From assembly GCA_900542045.1 (NCBI GenBank), contig UQMI01000035.1, positions 1 through 38,553 on the forward strand: a stretch of 38,553 nt of DNA, written 5' to 3'. Shown here piece by piece: positions 23,160 through 31,765 of this stretch. Numbering within the stretch: the first letter of the stretch is position 1; each line of letters starts with the position of its first letter. The notes beneath the pieces are model-generated. The model saw only the letters and a program-made list of their open reading frames with translations, was not told the origin of the DNA and searched no databases. The stretch is from an uncultured Blautia sp. Its GTDB lineage: Bacteria; Bacillota; Clostridia; Lachnospirales; Lachnospiraceae. Both the position numbers and the translations under genes were made by a program.

Positions 23160-24605
23160 TTATTTTTTCTTCACAGCCACTCCGTTTTCTCCCTCATAGA
23201 TCCGATCCCATCCGGTAAGGATCGAGATCAAAAGTACAAAGAAAAGTACCATGGGATAAAAGGCCCCGCTGAAAATCTGCATCGGTGTAACAGCCGGCAG
23301 ATACGAACTCTCCTCTACCATTGGATCAATCACAGAGGCCGCAATGAAAATGAATGCGCTGATAAATGGCAGGATTGCCGGAAAGGTATTGGCAAAACCA
23401 GTCAGAAGATTCGCCCGGCGATACGGATGGATCTCCTGCTTCGCACCCAGTTCATCTGCAACCGGTCCAAAGGTCAGTGTGGAAGCACTGGTCACGCCGC
23501 CTACCAGTACAGTGGTCAGTACAGCACCAATCATGATTAACAGTTCTGTTCCCATTGGAGTCTTCGCAAAGGAACTGCTGCCGATCTTATCAATGATAGC
23601 ACTCATCATACCACTCTCTTCCAGAATTCCCATCGCTCCAAACAGAGCCATACAGAAGAGACAAATACCGATCATACCCACAAATCCGTCATAGATAAAA
23701 CCGCCTGCATTTCCATCTGTAATGCTCAACACGGCGTCCAGTCCAAAAGCACCGGAAGCAACTCCAATGATAATTCCGGTAATTAATCCGGTTGTTACCG
23801 CTTTGAAAATATTCTGTGTGCGGATAGACACAAAGAGCAGACATGCCACTGGAATCAGCATGATCAGACCCTTGGGATCCATGTTTTCCAGAAGGATTTC
23901 CTGCGCTCCCTCATGCGCGGATCCGCCGCCGCCGAAGATCACAAACAATACCAGCGCGATTGTGCCTGCAGTCAGGGCGTATTTTAAACGATAAGCCACA
24001 GTTCCTCCAATATCCGCATTGCCTTCTTTTTTACGGAATCTCTGGTTTGTGGTAGAAGCAATGGTAACATCGGAAATGGGAGCCAGGTTATCTCCAAAAA
24101 TTGCTCCGGAAAGAATTGCGCCTGCCAGAACTCCTGGATTGCTTCCCATCAGTGCGCCAGCCGGATACAGGATCGGAAATACCGTAGAAATGGTTCCGAT
24201 GGAAGAACCGGTTGCCGTTGTGATCAGACAGGACGCCAGGAAGGTAAATCCGGTAAAGATGCCTCCCTCCATACCAATCTGATATGCCAGCCAGACAAAT
24301 CCATTGGATACGCCGCTGACTGCCATCAGCTTGGTGAACATTCCGATAACCAGAAGGATCACTACAATGCTCACAGACGTCGAGCTTCCGATTCCCGTTA
24401 AAGCCGCGTCCCAGTATTTATCATAGGTTTTGGTAAACAGAGCGCCTACCAGCAGGCCCAGGAAACCGCCCACTGCCAGAGCATTCATATCAAATACTTT
24501 AAAAACCACAAAATAGATAATACAGAATACAAGGAAGATCAGCATCGGAACAAAAGCAAATCCCTGGCTTCCTCTGAACTGCACCGAACATTTTTTCTCA
24601 CTCAT
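23160..24605 (-). CDS. NhaC-family Na+/H+ antiporter-like transporter
   Basis: A membrane carrier (481 aa) with about 11-12 helices. The family core appears in SSIGTISTVFPILYPAG, the conserved FGDNLAPISDVTIAST block and the late VGGVTSASTLTFGPVADELG repeat. NhaC relatives exchange sodium for protons, but members next to amino-acid genes may carry organic solutes, such as malate-lactate exchangers. The start codon overlaps the aminotransferase stop by four bases (ATGA), so the two products are translationally coupled. It is the last gene of a ridA-aminotransferase-nhaC operon. The context favours exchange of an amino-acid-related solute over pH control, an inference only. Confidence 0.9.
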   Translation of the reverse strand: MSEKKCSVQFRGSQGFAFVPMLIFLVFCIIYFVVFKVFDMNALAVGGFLGLLVGALFTKTYDKYWDAALTGIGSSTSVSIVVILLVIGMFTKLMAVSGVSNGFVWLAYQIGMEGGIFTGFTFLASCLITTATGSSIGTISTVFPILYPAGALMGSNPGVLAGAILSGAIFGDNLAPISDVTIASTTNQRFRKKEGNADIGGTVAYRLKYALTAGTIALVLFVIFGGGGSAHEGAQEILLENMDPKGLIMLIPVACLLFVSIRTQNIFKAVTTGLITGIIIGVASGAFGLDAVLSITDGNAGGFIYDGFVGMIGICLFCMALFGAMGILEESGMMSAIIDKIGSSSFAKTPMGTELLIMIGAVLTTVLVGGVTSASTLTFGPVADELGAKQEIHPYRRANLLTGFANTFPAILPFISAFIFIAASVIDPMVEESSYLPAVTPMQIFSGAFYPMVLFFVLLISILTGWDRIYEGENGVAVKKK

Positions 24606-25831
24606 TCTGTAATCCCCCTCTCTGCAGCCAGCTTACGGAATGCATCTGCCATACGGTCAAAGGCCGCGTAACAGTCTTTATCATCTGCAAATACTGCAAA
24701 GATCACCCGCAGATATCCTTCTCCCTGGGAACCATAGAACTTTCCATCGTTGCAGTTTACCAATGCCTCTTTAACAAGGTAGCTTGCCACTTCTGCCGAT
24801 GTTCCCAGCTTCTTTACATTAATCCAGAAATAGAATCCTGCCTCCGGCATAAGCACGGAAACACCCGGAATCTGATTGAACAGCTCATATCCGTATTTCC
24901 TCCGGTTGTCATACTTCTCAATGTAGCCCTGGATAAAACTGTCATCTTCAAAGGCCGGCATTACCGCATACTGTGCCATGGTGCTGGCAGCTCCCTGAAT
25001 ACTCACGGCGGAAGCATGCATCTTATCCATGATCACATCATCTGCATAGGTCCATCCTACGCGGAATCCGCTCAGCCCCATTCCTTTTGACACAGAGCAT
25101 ACGGTTACTGTACGCTCCCACATTCCCGGGATCTGCGCCATATTGATCATTTCATGCCCCTCGAAGATCGTATCTTCAAAAGCCTGATCCACCACACAGA
25201 TCAGATCGTGTTTGATGCACAGATCTGCCAGCCCCTGCAGTTCCTCCCTCGTATAGCAGACACCAGTGGGGTTATTGGGATTCGTCAGAAGGATCATCTT
25301 GGATTTATCCGTAATACGCTTCTCATATTCTTCTATACGGATATGCCAGCCGTCTTCCTCATATGTCGGTACAGAAACCGGCACACCGCCCAGAAGTTCA
25401 ATATCCTGGAAATTATTCGGATAACTGGGATTGTGGATCAGTACTTCATCCCCCGGACAGATCCACGGAAAGATCGCAAACAGCAGTCCATTGTCTGAAC
25501 CGGAATTAATGATCAGATTCCTGTCCGGATCCAGTTTCAGGCCGCACTTCTTCTCAATCCGCTGCGCGATCAGTGCTTTCAGTTCCGGACTGCCGATGGG
25601 CATTACATAATGTGATGCCGTGCCTTCTTCAATTGCCTTTACTGCGGCTTTCAATACCGGTTCCGGTGTGGAAGGATCCGGCTTAAATGGATCCGCCCAG
25701 CTCATCATTGCTACACCCATCTCTTCCATACGTTTGGCTACATCGCCTACATCCGCTTTCTCCGCGGTGGAAAACAGACCTCCATCCAGCTTCGCAAATG
25801 CCGGATTCATTCTTTTCAATATATCAGACAT
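24602..25831 (-). CDS. PLP-dependent class I/II aminotransferase
   Basis: Fold type I aminotransferase (409 aa). The internal aldimine lysine is Lys249 in SVSKGMGLSGFRVGW, the cofactor-contacting TNPNNPTG is at 183-190, and VVDQAFED supplies the pyridine-nitrogen Asp. The C-terminal GYLRVIFAVF contains the arginine that normally grips the substrate carboxylate. The substrate cannot be told from sequence. AGGAGGT lies eight bases before the ATG. It sits 38 bases after ridA and overlaps the transporter gene. RidA beside it suggests that imine or enamine intermediates form, as with PLP enzymes acting on serine- or threonine-like compounds. Confidence 0.93.
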   Translation of the reverse strand: MSDILKRMNPAFAKLDGGLFSTAEKADVGDVAKRMEEMGVAMMSWADPFKPDPSTPEPVLKAAVKAIEEGTASHYVMPIGSPELKALIAQRIEKKCGLKLDPDRNLIINSGSDNGLLFAIFPWICPGDEVLIHNPSYPNNFQDIELLGGVPVSVPTYEEDGWHIRIEEYEKRITDKSKMILLTNPNNPTGVCYTREELQGLADLCIKHDLICVVDQAFEDTIFEGHEMINMAQIPGMWERTVTVCSVSKGMGLSGFRVGWTYADDVIMDKMHASAVSIQGAASTMAQYAVMPAFEDDSFIQGYIEKYDNRRKYGYELFNQIPGVSVLMPEAGFYFWINVKKLGTSAEVASYLVKEALVNCNDGKFYGSQGEGYLRVIFAVFADDKDCYAAFDRMADAFRKLAAERGITE

Positions 25832-25868
25832 GGAATCTACCTCCTCTCAAACCCTTCCATTTGTCATG

Positions 25869-26237
25869 TCAGATCTCAGCAACCGCCTCAATTTCACAGA
25901 GAACTCCCTTGGGAAGCTCTTTTACGGCACAGCAGCTTCTTGCCGGTTTCGATACGAAATACTTTGCGTAAACATCGTTGAATGCCGCAAAATTCTGCAT
26001 GTCCGTAATAAAACATGTGGTCTTCACCACGCGGGACAGATCAGATCCGCCTGCTTCCAGAACAGCGGCTACATTTTTGCAGCTCTGTTCTGCCTGCGCC
26101 GCAATCCCTTCCGGAATCTCTCCTGTGGCCGGATCCACCGGGATCTGTCCGGAACAGTAAACCGTTTCTCCTGAAACCATTCCCTGAGAATAAGGTCCGA
26201 TAGCTGCCGGTGCTTTGTCAGTCGCAATCACTTTCAT
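25869..26237 (-). CDS. ridA: RidA family enamine/imine deaminase
   Basis: A small trimeric enzyme (122 aa) that hydrolyses reactive 2-aminoacrylate or 2-iminobutanoate to keto acids and ammonia, protecting PLP enzymes. Family motifs are IGPYSQGMV near the N-terminus, YCSGQIPVDPATGE, and the end RSCCAVKELPKGVLCEIEAVA with the catalytic arginine. AGGAGG precedes the ATG. It is the first gene of the operon with the aminotransferase and transporter, under the promoter at 26304-26332, and divergent from the DauR-type regulator, so it probably serves this catabolic pathway and not only general housekeeping. Confidence 0.95.
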   Translation of the reverse strand: MKVIATDKAPAAIGPYSQGMVSGETVYCSGQIPVDPATGEIPEGIAAQAEQSCKNVAAVLEAGGSDLSRVVKTTCFITDMQNFAAFNDVYAKYFVSKPARSCCAVKELPKGVLCEIEAVAEI

Positions 26238-26303
26238 TTTCTTTTCCTCCTGTTTTTTATTTTAGTAAATACTAAATTTTGTTTTAGTCTCATTTCATTT
26301 TTT

Positions 26304-26332
26304 ATTTTACTGCTAAAATATTTTTTGGTCAA
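26304..26332 (-). promoter_or_regulatory. Promoter of ridA-aminotransferase-nhaC
   Basis: Minus strand -35 TTGACC (26327-26332), 17-bp spacer, -10 TAAAAT (26304-26309). Confidence 0.75.
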
Positions 26333-26407
26333 TACATATATTTACTAAAAAATATTTTTGCGAAATGTGTAAAAAATTCATAGATGATTTTTAGTTATTT
26401 TTTTGTA

Positions 26408-26436
26408 TTGAGATTAAAATCAGGAAAATCTATAAT
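26408..26436 (+). promoter_or_regulatory. Promoter of the DauR-type regulator gene
   Basis: -35 TTGAGA (26408-26413), 17-bp spacer, -10 TATAAT (26431-26436), with about 150 bases of leader. Confidence 0.8.
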
Positions 26437-26591
26437 AAACTTAATGACTAAAATAAAATTCAGTGTATAGTTCAGCGAATACAGAACAGATGAATACGGA
26501 ACAATACGGCCATACATAAATGTGCGGTTCCGCAGACACTGTCTCCTGCAGGCTGACACCCGACAGACCTGAATCAGATTGGAGGAAGACT

Positions 26592-27254
26592 ATGATCTAT
26601 CATACAATGCAGCTGACCAAACAAGAAAAGCAAGTTCTGGAGTCCTACAGATCCACTGTAAAAGCTCTGGCATCCTATCTGGGGGATGCCTATGAGATTG
26701 TCCTGCACAGCCTGGAAAATCCGGAACATTCTGTCATAGAGATTGCCAACGGATTTCACACTGGCCGCTCCATTGGCTCTCCCATTACTGATCTGGCAGT
26801 CAAATGGCTGAAACATCTGGAATCCTGTGACAAAACCGTCAATCACTACTCCTACTATTCCAAAAACAGAAACGGAGAACCCCTGAAATCCTGCACCATT
26901 GCCATTCGCGGAAACAGAGACCGCATCATCGGGCTGATCTGCATTAATCTATACCTGGGAACTCCGTTTCTCGATCTGATGTCTGACATGATTCCTCAGG
27001 AAACTTCCACCTTTGTCTCTGAGAATTTCCTGACCAGCTCCAGCGCCGTGGATACGGAACTGCGCAAGGCCAGAGAACAGGTGCTGTCCAATACATCTAT
27101 TCCGGATCAGCAGCGAAAAAAAGAAATCATACGCATCCTGTACCGCCATAACGTTTTCAACATCAAAAATGCCGTGGAACAGGTGGCAAATGACCTGGGG
27201 CTCTCTATCAATACCGTGTATTTCCACCTGCGGAATATTGCAAAAGAAGAATGA
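26592..27254 (+). CDS. YheO/DauR-type transcriptional regulator (PAS-like + HTH)
   Basis: A 220-aa regulator with an N-terminal YheO-like PAS domain (about 20-125; YEIVLHSLENPEHSVIEIANG and GLICINLYLG) and a C-terminal helix-turn-helix (HTH_22 type, about 175-220; GLSINTVYFHLRNI). The family includes DauR, which controls D-arginine catabolism in Pseudomonas, and E. coli YheO. I start at the ATG at 26592, six bases after GGAGGA; the longer frame from 26520 has no ribosome site. Divergent from the ridA operon, it is the natural regulator of that operon, with an amino-acid-like signal inferred. Direct binding to the ACTAAAA motifs is a hypothesis. Confidence 0.88.
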   Translation: MIYHTMQLTKQEKQVLESYRSTVKALASYLGDAYEIVLHSLENPEHSVIEIANGFHTGRSIGSPITDLAVKWLKHLESCDKTVNHYSYYSKNRNGEPLKSCTIAIRGNRDRIIGLICINLYLGTPFLDLMSDMIPQETSTFVSENFLTSSSAVDTELRKAREQVLSNTSIPDQQRKKEIIRILYRHNVFNIKNAVEQVANDLGLSINTVYFHLRNIAKEE

Positions 27255-27299
27255 CGCACAGGTTCACGCCTGGCCCTGAACACAGTGTCCCGCCTGATA

Positions 27300-27354
27300 A
27301 AACAGAAGTGCCCGGCAGCCATGGAACTCCATGGCATACCAGGCACTCCTGTTT
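27300..27354. terminator. Strong hairpin between the regulator and galE
   Basis: Long arms (about 23 bases, few mismatches) around a 6-nt loop, with the CCATGG block next to the loop and A/T-rich ends. It sits between convergent genes and should end transcription from both sides. Confidence 0.8.
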
Positions 27355-27399
27355 ATATTTATAAAATTAAACTGTCAAAAAACCGCCGGACAAACTGCC

Positions 27400-28416
27400 T
27401 CAGTCTTCGTATCCGTTTGGATTATTGGACTGCCATCTCCAGGAATCTGCGCACATCTCTTTGATTCCGTATTCGGCCTTCCAGCCCAGTTCCCGCTCTG
27501 CCTTGGATGCGTCTGCATAGCAGGTGGCAATATCGCCCGGGCGGCGATCCTTGATCACATAAGGAATCTTCACTCCGGTGGCTTCTTCAAAATTCTTCAC
27601 CACATCCAGAACACTGTAGCCCACGCCGGTTCCCAGATTGTAAATGGACAGACCGGATTTGTCCTCGATCTTCTTCAGCGCTTTTACATGGCCTTTGGCC
27701 AGATCCACCACATGAATGTAATCTCTTACGCCTGTTCCATCCGGTGTATCATAGTCATTTCCAAATACACCCAGCTCTTTTAATTTGCCAACAGCCACCT
27801 GGGTCACATACGGCATCAGATTGTTGGGGATACCATTGGGATTCTCTCCGATCGTACCGCTCTTATGCGCGCCGATAGGATTGAAGTAACGCAGAAGCAC
27901 CACGTTCCATTCCGGATCTGCCTTCTGCATATCGGTCAGGATCTGTTCCAGCATGGACTTGGTCCAGCCATAGGGATTGGTGCACTGTCCCTTGGGGCAC
28001 TCTTCGGTAATGGGGATCACAGCCGGATCGCCGTATACGGTGGCGGAAGAAGAGAAAATAATATTCTTCACTCCATGCTTGCGCATAACATCCACCAGTG
28101 TCAGTGTGCCTGCGATATTGTTCTCATAATATTCCCAGGGCTTTGCCACAGATTCTCCAACCGCTTTCAGGCCGGCAAAATGAATACAGGAATCAATGGT
28201 TTCCTTATTAAAAATAGCTTCCAGAGCTTCCCGATCCAGAATATCCGCTTTATAAAAAGGAACCGGCTTGCCTGTAATCTTCTCTACTCTCTTCAGGGAT
28301 TTCTCACTGGCATTACTCAAATTATCCAGAACCACAACGTCATATCCGGCCTCCTGCAGCTCCACTACAGTATGGCTTCCGATATAACCAGCTCCGCCTG
28401 TTACTAAAATTGCCAT
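27400..28416 (-). CDS. galE: UDP-glucose 4-epimerase
   Basis: An extended SDR enzyme (338 aa) that interconverts UDP-glucose and UDP-galactose, and often the N-acetyl forms. The NAD loop GGAGYIGSH is at residues 7-15, SSSATVYGD holds the catalytic Ser region, and the Tyr-x-x-x-Lys is YGWTK. The end NPNGYE matches GalE. The ATG at 28416 lies eight bases after AGGAGG; an in-frame ATG 11 codons upstream adds a basic stretch not seen in GalE. A TACAAT box on the minus strand (28511-28516) in the gap after nahK may give it its own promoter. It completes the hexosamine salvage block upstream. Confidence 0.96.
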   Translation of the reverse strand: MAILVTGGAGYIGSHTVVELQEAGYDVVVLDNLSNASEKSLKRVEKITGKPVPFYKADILDREALEAIFNKETIDSCIHFAGLKAVGESVAKPWEYYENNIAGTLTLVDVMRKHGVKNIIFSSSATVYGDPAVIPITEECPKGQCTNPYGWTKSMLEQILTDMQKADPEWNVVLLRYFNPIGAHKSGTIGENPNGIPNNLMPYVTQVAVGKLKELGVFGNDYDTPDGTGVRDYIHVVDLAKGHVKALKKIEDKSGLSIYNLGTGVGYSVLDVVKNFEEATGVKIPYVIKDRRPGDIATCYADASKAERELGWKAEYGIKEMCADSWRWQSNNPNGYED

Positions 28417-28570
28417 GATTTTTTCCTCCTTTTTGCGCACATTGTGCAATTCTTTTCATCCTTCATTGATTCCCGCAGGGAGCAAAACCCGGCGGATATC
28501 AATTTATTTCATTGTAGCACAAATGCCCTCTCTGTGTACAGTACCTCCTTTGCCCGAAAACGAGCATATT

Positions 28571-29689
28571 TCAGGCACTTTCGACCTCCGCATACTTCCG
28601 GACGATCTCCTGCATCCGTGGAAGCTTCTGTTCCATGTCCTTTACCAGCTGAAACTGAGTCCGGCAGCGGTCCAGATTCTGCCCTTCTCTTTGGATCTTA
28701 AAATAATGGTCTCCCTCCAGATAATCTGTCAGAAACCGGATCCCGCATTCCAATGTCATCATGATTGCCCCCAGGGGAAGGCATTCCAGTTCCTCCTTTG
28801 TAAGACTGCCTGCGCATCCCTCCAGAAATCCTTTTGTATAGAGTTCAAACAGATGCAGATCACAGGAAACCTTCGAAAGATCCTGCTCATCCTCATCTGC
28901 TGTACTGGCTCCGAAACGAATGGAATCTCCGAAGTCATTCACGGACAGTCCCGGCATGACCGTATCCAGGTCAATGACGCAGATTCCCTTGCCGGTGGCG
29001 TTATCGATCAGGATATTGTTCAGCTTTGTATCGTTATGGGTCACCCGGAGGGGCAGAAGGCCCTGGTCCTGTTTGTCGCAGAGTACATGGGTAAAAGCCT
29101 CCCGTTCCAGAACGAACCGTATCTCTTCCTCCACACCGGCAGCTCTTTTGCACACATCTGCCTCTTTTGCTGCCAGAAATCTGGCGAACCGGTCCGGTGT
29201 GTTATGAAAATCCCGGATGGTTTCATGAAGGGTCTCTGCCGGATAATCTGCCAGCATTCCCTGAAATTTTCCAAAGGAAACCGCACTTTCGTAGAAATCC
29301 TCCGGCGTTTCTACCTGGTCATAGCTGGATGTATCTTCCACAAAGCGGTATACCCGCCAGTATTCTCCCTCCGGATCTCTGTAATAAGGCTTTCCGTCTC
29401 TGGATGTTACCACATGCAGCGTCTCTCTGTAAGGATCGCCACCTTTTTCCAGGATCTTTTTCTCCAGCCACCGGGTCACTCCCATGATATTTTCCATTAG
29501 TCCTTCCGGATCCCGGAATACCCTTTTGTTCATTCTCTGCAGAATATAGCGGCATTTACCGCCATTTTCCTCCATGGTGACACAATACGTGTCATTGATA
29601 TGACCGCTTCCATAAGGCACACACTCCACACAATCACCGGAAAGCAAAAATGCGGCAATCACCTTTTCCATTCTGGCATCCGTTTTCAC
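28571..29689 (-). CDS. nahK: N-acetylhexosamine 1-kinase (NahK/LnpB type)
   Basis: A kinase of the aminoglycoside phosphotransferase fold (372 aa) that phosphorylates GlcNAc or GalNAc at C1. It resembles bifidobacterial NahK along its length: YGSGHINDTY near the start, catalytic HNDTKLNNIL with Asp220, metal-binding IDLDTVMPG (Asp240, Asp242), and DFGDSIRFGAST. I start at the GTG at 29689, which overlaps the stop of the nucleotidyltransferase (GTGA) and follows GGAGGAG; an upstream ATG at 29704 lies before that site. Its neighbours (nucleotidyltransferase, galE, divergent nagB) repeat the bifidobacterial lacto-N-biose pathway without its phosphorylase. Confidence 0.9.
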   Translation of the reverse strand: MKTDARMEKVIAAFLLSGDCVECVPYGSGHINDTYCVTMEENGGKCRYILQRMNKRVFRDPEGLMENIMGVTRWLEKKILEKGGDPYRETLHVVTSRDGKPYYRDPEGEYWRVYRFVEDTSSYDQVETPEDFYESAVSFGKFQGMLADYPAETLHETIRDFHNTPDRFARFLAAKEADVCKRAAGVEEEIRFVLEREAFTHVLCDKQDQGLLPLRVTHNDTKLNNILIDNATGKGICVIDLDTVMPGLSVNDFGDSIRFGASTADEDEQDLSKVSCDLHLFELYTKGFLEGCAGSLTKEELECLPLGAIMMTLECGIRFLTDYLEGDHYFKIQREGQNLDRCRTQFQLVKDMEQKLPRMQEIVRKYAEVESA

Positions 29690-30615
29690 TGTTTCTCCTC
29701 CCATAATTTCTCCGGATACAGGCCCTCTGCCTTCATACGGGCAATGGCCTCCACCACCACCGCTTTATCCTCTTTATATGTCACGCCATACCATTTATCT
29801 GCAGACTTCAGCACCTGGACGGTGGCTTTTCCCTCATCCAGCAATTCTCCCACCACAGAAGGCAGGAAAAATTCACATTTCAACGGATTTTTCTTCAGAT
29901 TCTCATCCAGGAACCGTGGAAATCTCTCCTGCAGCTCGCGGAGCATGCTGGCAGAAAAGCCCCACATATTCATGGAAACCGTGCTTCCCTCCGGAATGGT
30001 CACCCAGGTTGCTCCGTCATCCTCGGTATAAGCCGTCACATCTCCCCGCTTTTCGATATGGGTCCTCTCGTGGATTCCCTGAAGATATCCCGACTCGTCG
30101 GTTACACAGACTCCTCTGGCCACATGTCCGTTCTCGGTCAGGGTATTTTCCAGAATGTACCCCACCATGGTATACCGGTATTTGTCATCATCGGTATGGG
30201 AAGAAAGGAACTGGTAGATCATTTCAAAAGCATGACGTCCGTAATAATCATCGGCATTGATCACCGCAAAAGGACCATCCACCTCCTGTATGCAGCTCAG
30301 TACCGCGTGACCCGTTCCAAAAGGCTTCACCCGGCCTTCCGGCACCTGATAGCCCCGGGGCAGGTTGTCCAGCTCCTGGAAAACATAGGCCACTTCCATC
30401 TCCCGGCTGACCCGGTCGCCGATCGCTTGCCGGAAGTCTGCTTCGTTTTCCCTTTTGATGATAAAAATAACTTTTTCAAAGCCTGCTTTCTTCGCATCGT
30501 AAAGGGAGAAATCCATGATAATATGTCCCTGTCCGTCCACCGGGTCAATCTGCTTTAATCCGCCGTATCTGCTGCCCATTCCGGCTGCCATAATAACTAA
30601 TACTGGTTTTTTCAT
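29686..30615 (-). CDS. Sugar-1-phosphate nucleotidyltransferase
   Basis: A 309-aa member of the RmlA/GalU-like group that joins an NTP to a sugar 1-phosphate. The nucleotide signature AAGMGSRYGGLKQ is at about residues 10-22, and INADDYYGRHAFE contains the metal Asp. From its place before nahK, the likely reaction is UTP + GlcNAc-1-P or GalNAc-1-P to the UDP-sugar, which GalE can then epimerise; specificity is inferred. GGAGG sits before the ATG at 30615; the frame opens further upstream but without a ribosome site. It is the first gene of the nucleotidyltransferase-nahK(-galE) unit. Confidence 0.88.
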   Translation of the reverse strand: MKKPVLVIMAAGMGSRYGGLKQIDPVDGQGHIIMDFSLYDAKKAGFEKVIFIIKRENEADFRQAIGDRVSREMEVAYVFQELDNLPRGYQVPEGRVKPFGTGHAVLSCIQEVDGPFAVINADDYYGRHAFEMIYQFLSSHTDDDKYRYTMVGYILENTLTENGHVARGVCVTDESGYLQGIHERTHIEKRGDVTAYTEDDGATWVTIPEGSTVSMNMWGFSASMLRELQERFPRFLDENLKKNPLKCEFFLPSVVGELLDEGKATVQVLKSADKWYGVTYKEDKAVVVEAIARMKAEGLYPEKLWEEKQ

Positions 30616-30666
30616 CCGATTTTCCTCCATTTTGATCTTATTTTTAAATCCAGTGATTTTCTTTGT

Positions 30667-30695
30667 TTGCTTTCTCTCTACAATTCCTCTATAAT
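30667..30695 (+). promoter_or_regulatory. Promoter of nagB
   Basis: -35 TTGCTT (30667-30672), 17-bp spacer, -10 TATAAT (30690-30695), about 33 bases before the start codon. Confidence 0.7.
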
Positions 30696-30727
30696 AAAAA
30701 TAACATACCATTAAAGGAGAGAGGATT

Positions 30728-31450
30728 ATGAAGATTTACAAGGTAAAGGATTACGAAGCCCTCAGCCAGAAAGCCGCCGATATCATTGCGGCTCAGATTA
30801 TCCTGAAGCCAGACTGCGTTCTGGGCCTGGCCACCGGCTCCACCCCCATCGGCACTTATGAGCATCTGGTCAGAAAATACCAGGAAGGCACCCTGGATTT
30901 TTCCCAGGTTTCCTCTGTAAACCTGGACGAATACAAAGGACTGGACGGCACCAACGACCAGAGCTACCGGTATTTTATGAACAAACATTTATTCTCCAAA
31001 GTTAACATTCCTCTGGAGCACACCCATGTGCCGGACGGCACACTGGAAGACAGCCAGAAAGCCTGCAGCGACTATGATGCTGTCATCCGTTCCATGGGCG
31101 GTATCGATCTTCAGCTCCTGGGCCTTGGACACAACGGCCATATCGGCTTCAACGAACCTGCTGACAGCTTCCCCAAAGGCACCCACTGCGTAGATCTGGC
31201 TCCCAGTACCATCCAGGCCAACAAGCGGTTCTTCGAGAAAGAATCCGATGTTCCGCGCCAGGCATATACCATGGGCATCCATACGATCCTCAGTGCCAGA
31301 CGGATCCTTATGGTGGTAAGCGGCGCCGACAAGGCTGAAATCCTGCACCAGGTGATCCATGGTCCAGTCACTCCCCAGGTTCCTGCTTCCATTCTTCAAT
31401 TCCATCCCGATGCGATCCTGGTGGCAGATGAGGCCGCGCTTTCCCGCTAG
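30728..31450 (+). CDS. nagB: Glucosamine-6-phosphate deaminase
   Basis: NagB (240 aa) converts glucosamine-6-phosphate to fructose-6-phosphate and ammonia, the committed step of amino-sugar breakdown. Motifs are GLATGSTPIGTYEHL (phosphate site), NLDEYKGL with the catalytic Asp, and GLGHNGHIGFNEP, followed by the HTILSARRI strand. Its length matches the short Gram-positive NagB without the E. coli allosteric tail. AAAGGAG precedes the ATG. It is divergent from the nahK unit and ends in a strong terminator, so it is transcribed alone; nagA is not in the window. Confidence 0.96.
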   Translation: MKIYKVKDYEALSQKAADIIAAQIILKPDCVLGLATGSTPIGTYEHLVRKYQEGTLDFSQVSSVNLDEYKGLDGTNDQSYRYFMNKHLFSKVNIPLEHTHVPDGTLEDSQKACSDYDAVIRSMGGIDLQLLGLGHNGHIGFNEPADSFPKGTHCVDLAPSTIQANKRFFEKESDVPRQAYTMGIHTILSARRILMVVSGADKAEILHQVIHGPVTPQVPASILQFHPDAILVADEAALSR

Positions 31451-31469
31451 AAACAAACCACTCACGTTC

Positions 31470-31514
31470 AAAACAGGGCATTCCGGTTTTCCCAAACCGG
31501 CAGTGCCCTGTTTT
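31470..31514. terminator. Terminator between nagB and the DUF6472-like gene
   Basis: Arms 31470-31490 and 31494-31514 pair with a small internal mismatch block around a 3-nt loop; AAAA and TTTT ends let it act on both strands. Confidence 0.85.
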
Positions 31515-31530
31515 CTCCTTTGCTGCCTCT

Positions 31531-31716
31531 TCACATCTGTCTGCGGACAATCCTGTATTCATCATTTATCTGGAAATACGGGCATCCATGAACCTCTCCT
31601 TTGAGAAACCGGTACATTTCATCCTCATCCAGATCCACATCGCATACATAATAGCCGAATTCTTCATCATAAATGTAATTGCTGCAGTATTCGCAGCCAG
31701 ATCCTGTTTTTCCCAT
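31531..31716 (-). CDS. DUF6472-like small cysteine-rich protein (61 aa)
   Basis: A short acidic protein with four cysteines (CEYC near residue 8, then VCDV and GCPYF) that probably hold one zinc. The layout, including the end DEYRIVRRQM, matches the DUF6472 family, which is almost limited to Clostridia; function is unknown. It lies 49 bases downstream of greA on the same strand and probably shares its transcript, ending at the hairpin at 31470-31514. Confidence 0.8.
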   Translation of the reverse strand: MGKTGSGCEYCSNYIYDEEFGYYVCDVDLDEDEMYRFLKGEVHGCPYFQINDEYRIVRRQM

Positions 31717-31765
31717 TTCGTTCCCGCCTGGTGCAGGATCTTCCTTCCTGCGCCAGCCTTTCTCC

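Larger units (their letters stand above)
26260..26453. promoter_or_regulatory. Array of TTTTAGT/ACTAAAA operator-like heptamers
   Basis: Copies lie at 26260-26266, 26271-26277 (ACTAAAT; together a palindrome at 26261-26276), 26282-26288, 26344-26350, 26389-26395 and 26447-26453. Each of the two divergent promoters has one copy 11-12 bases upstream of its -35 and an inverted copy just after its start site. Confidence 0.6.
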
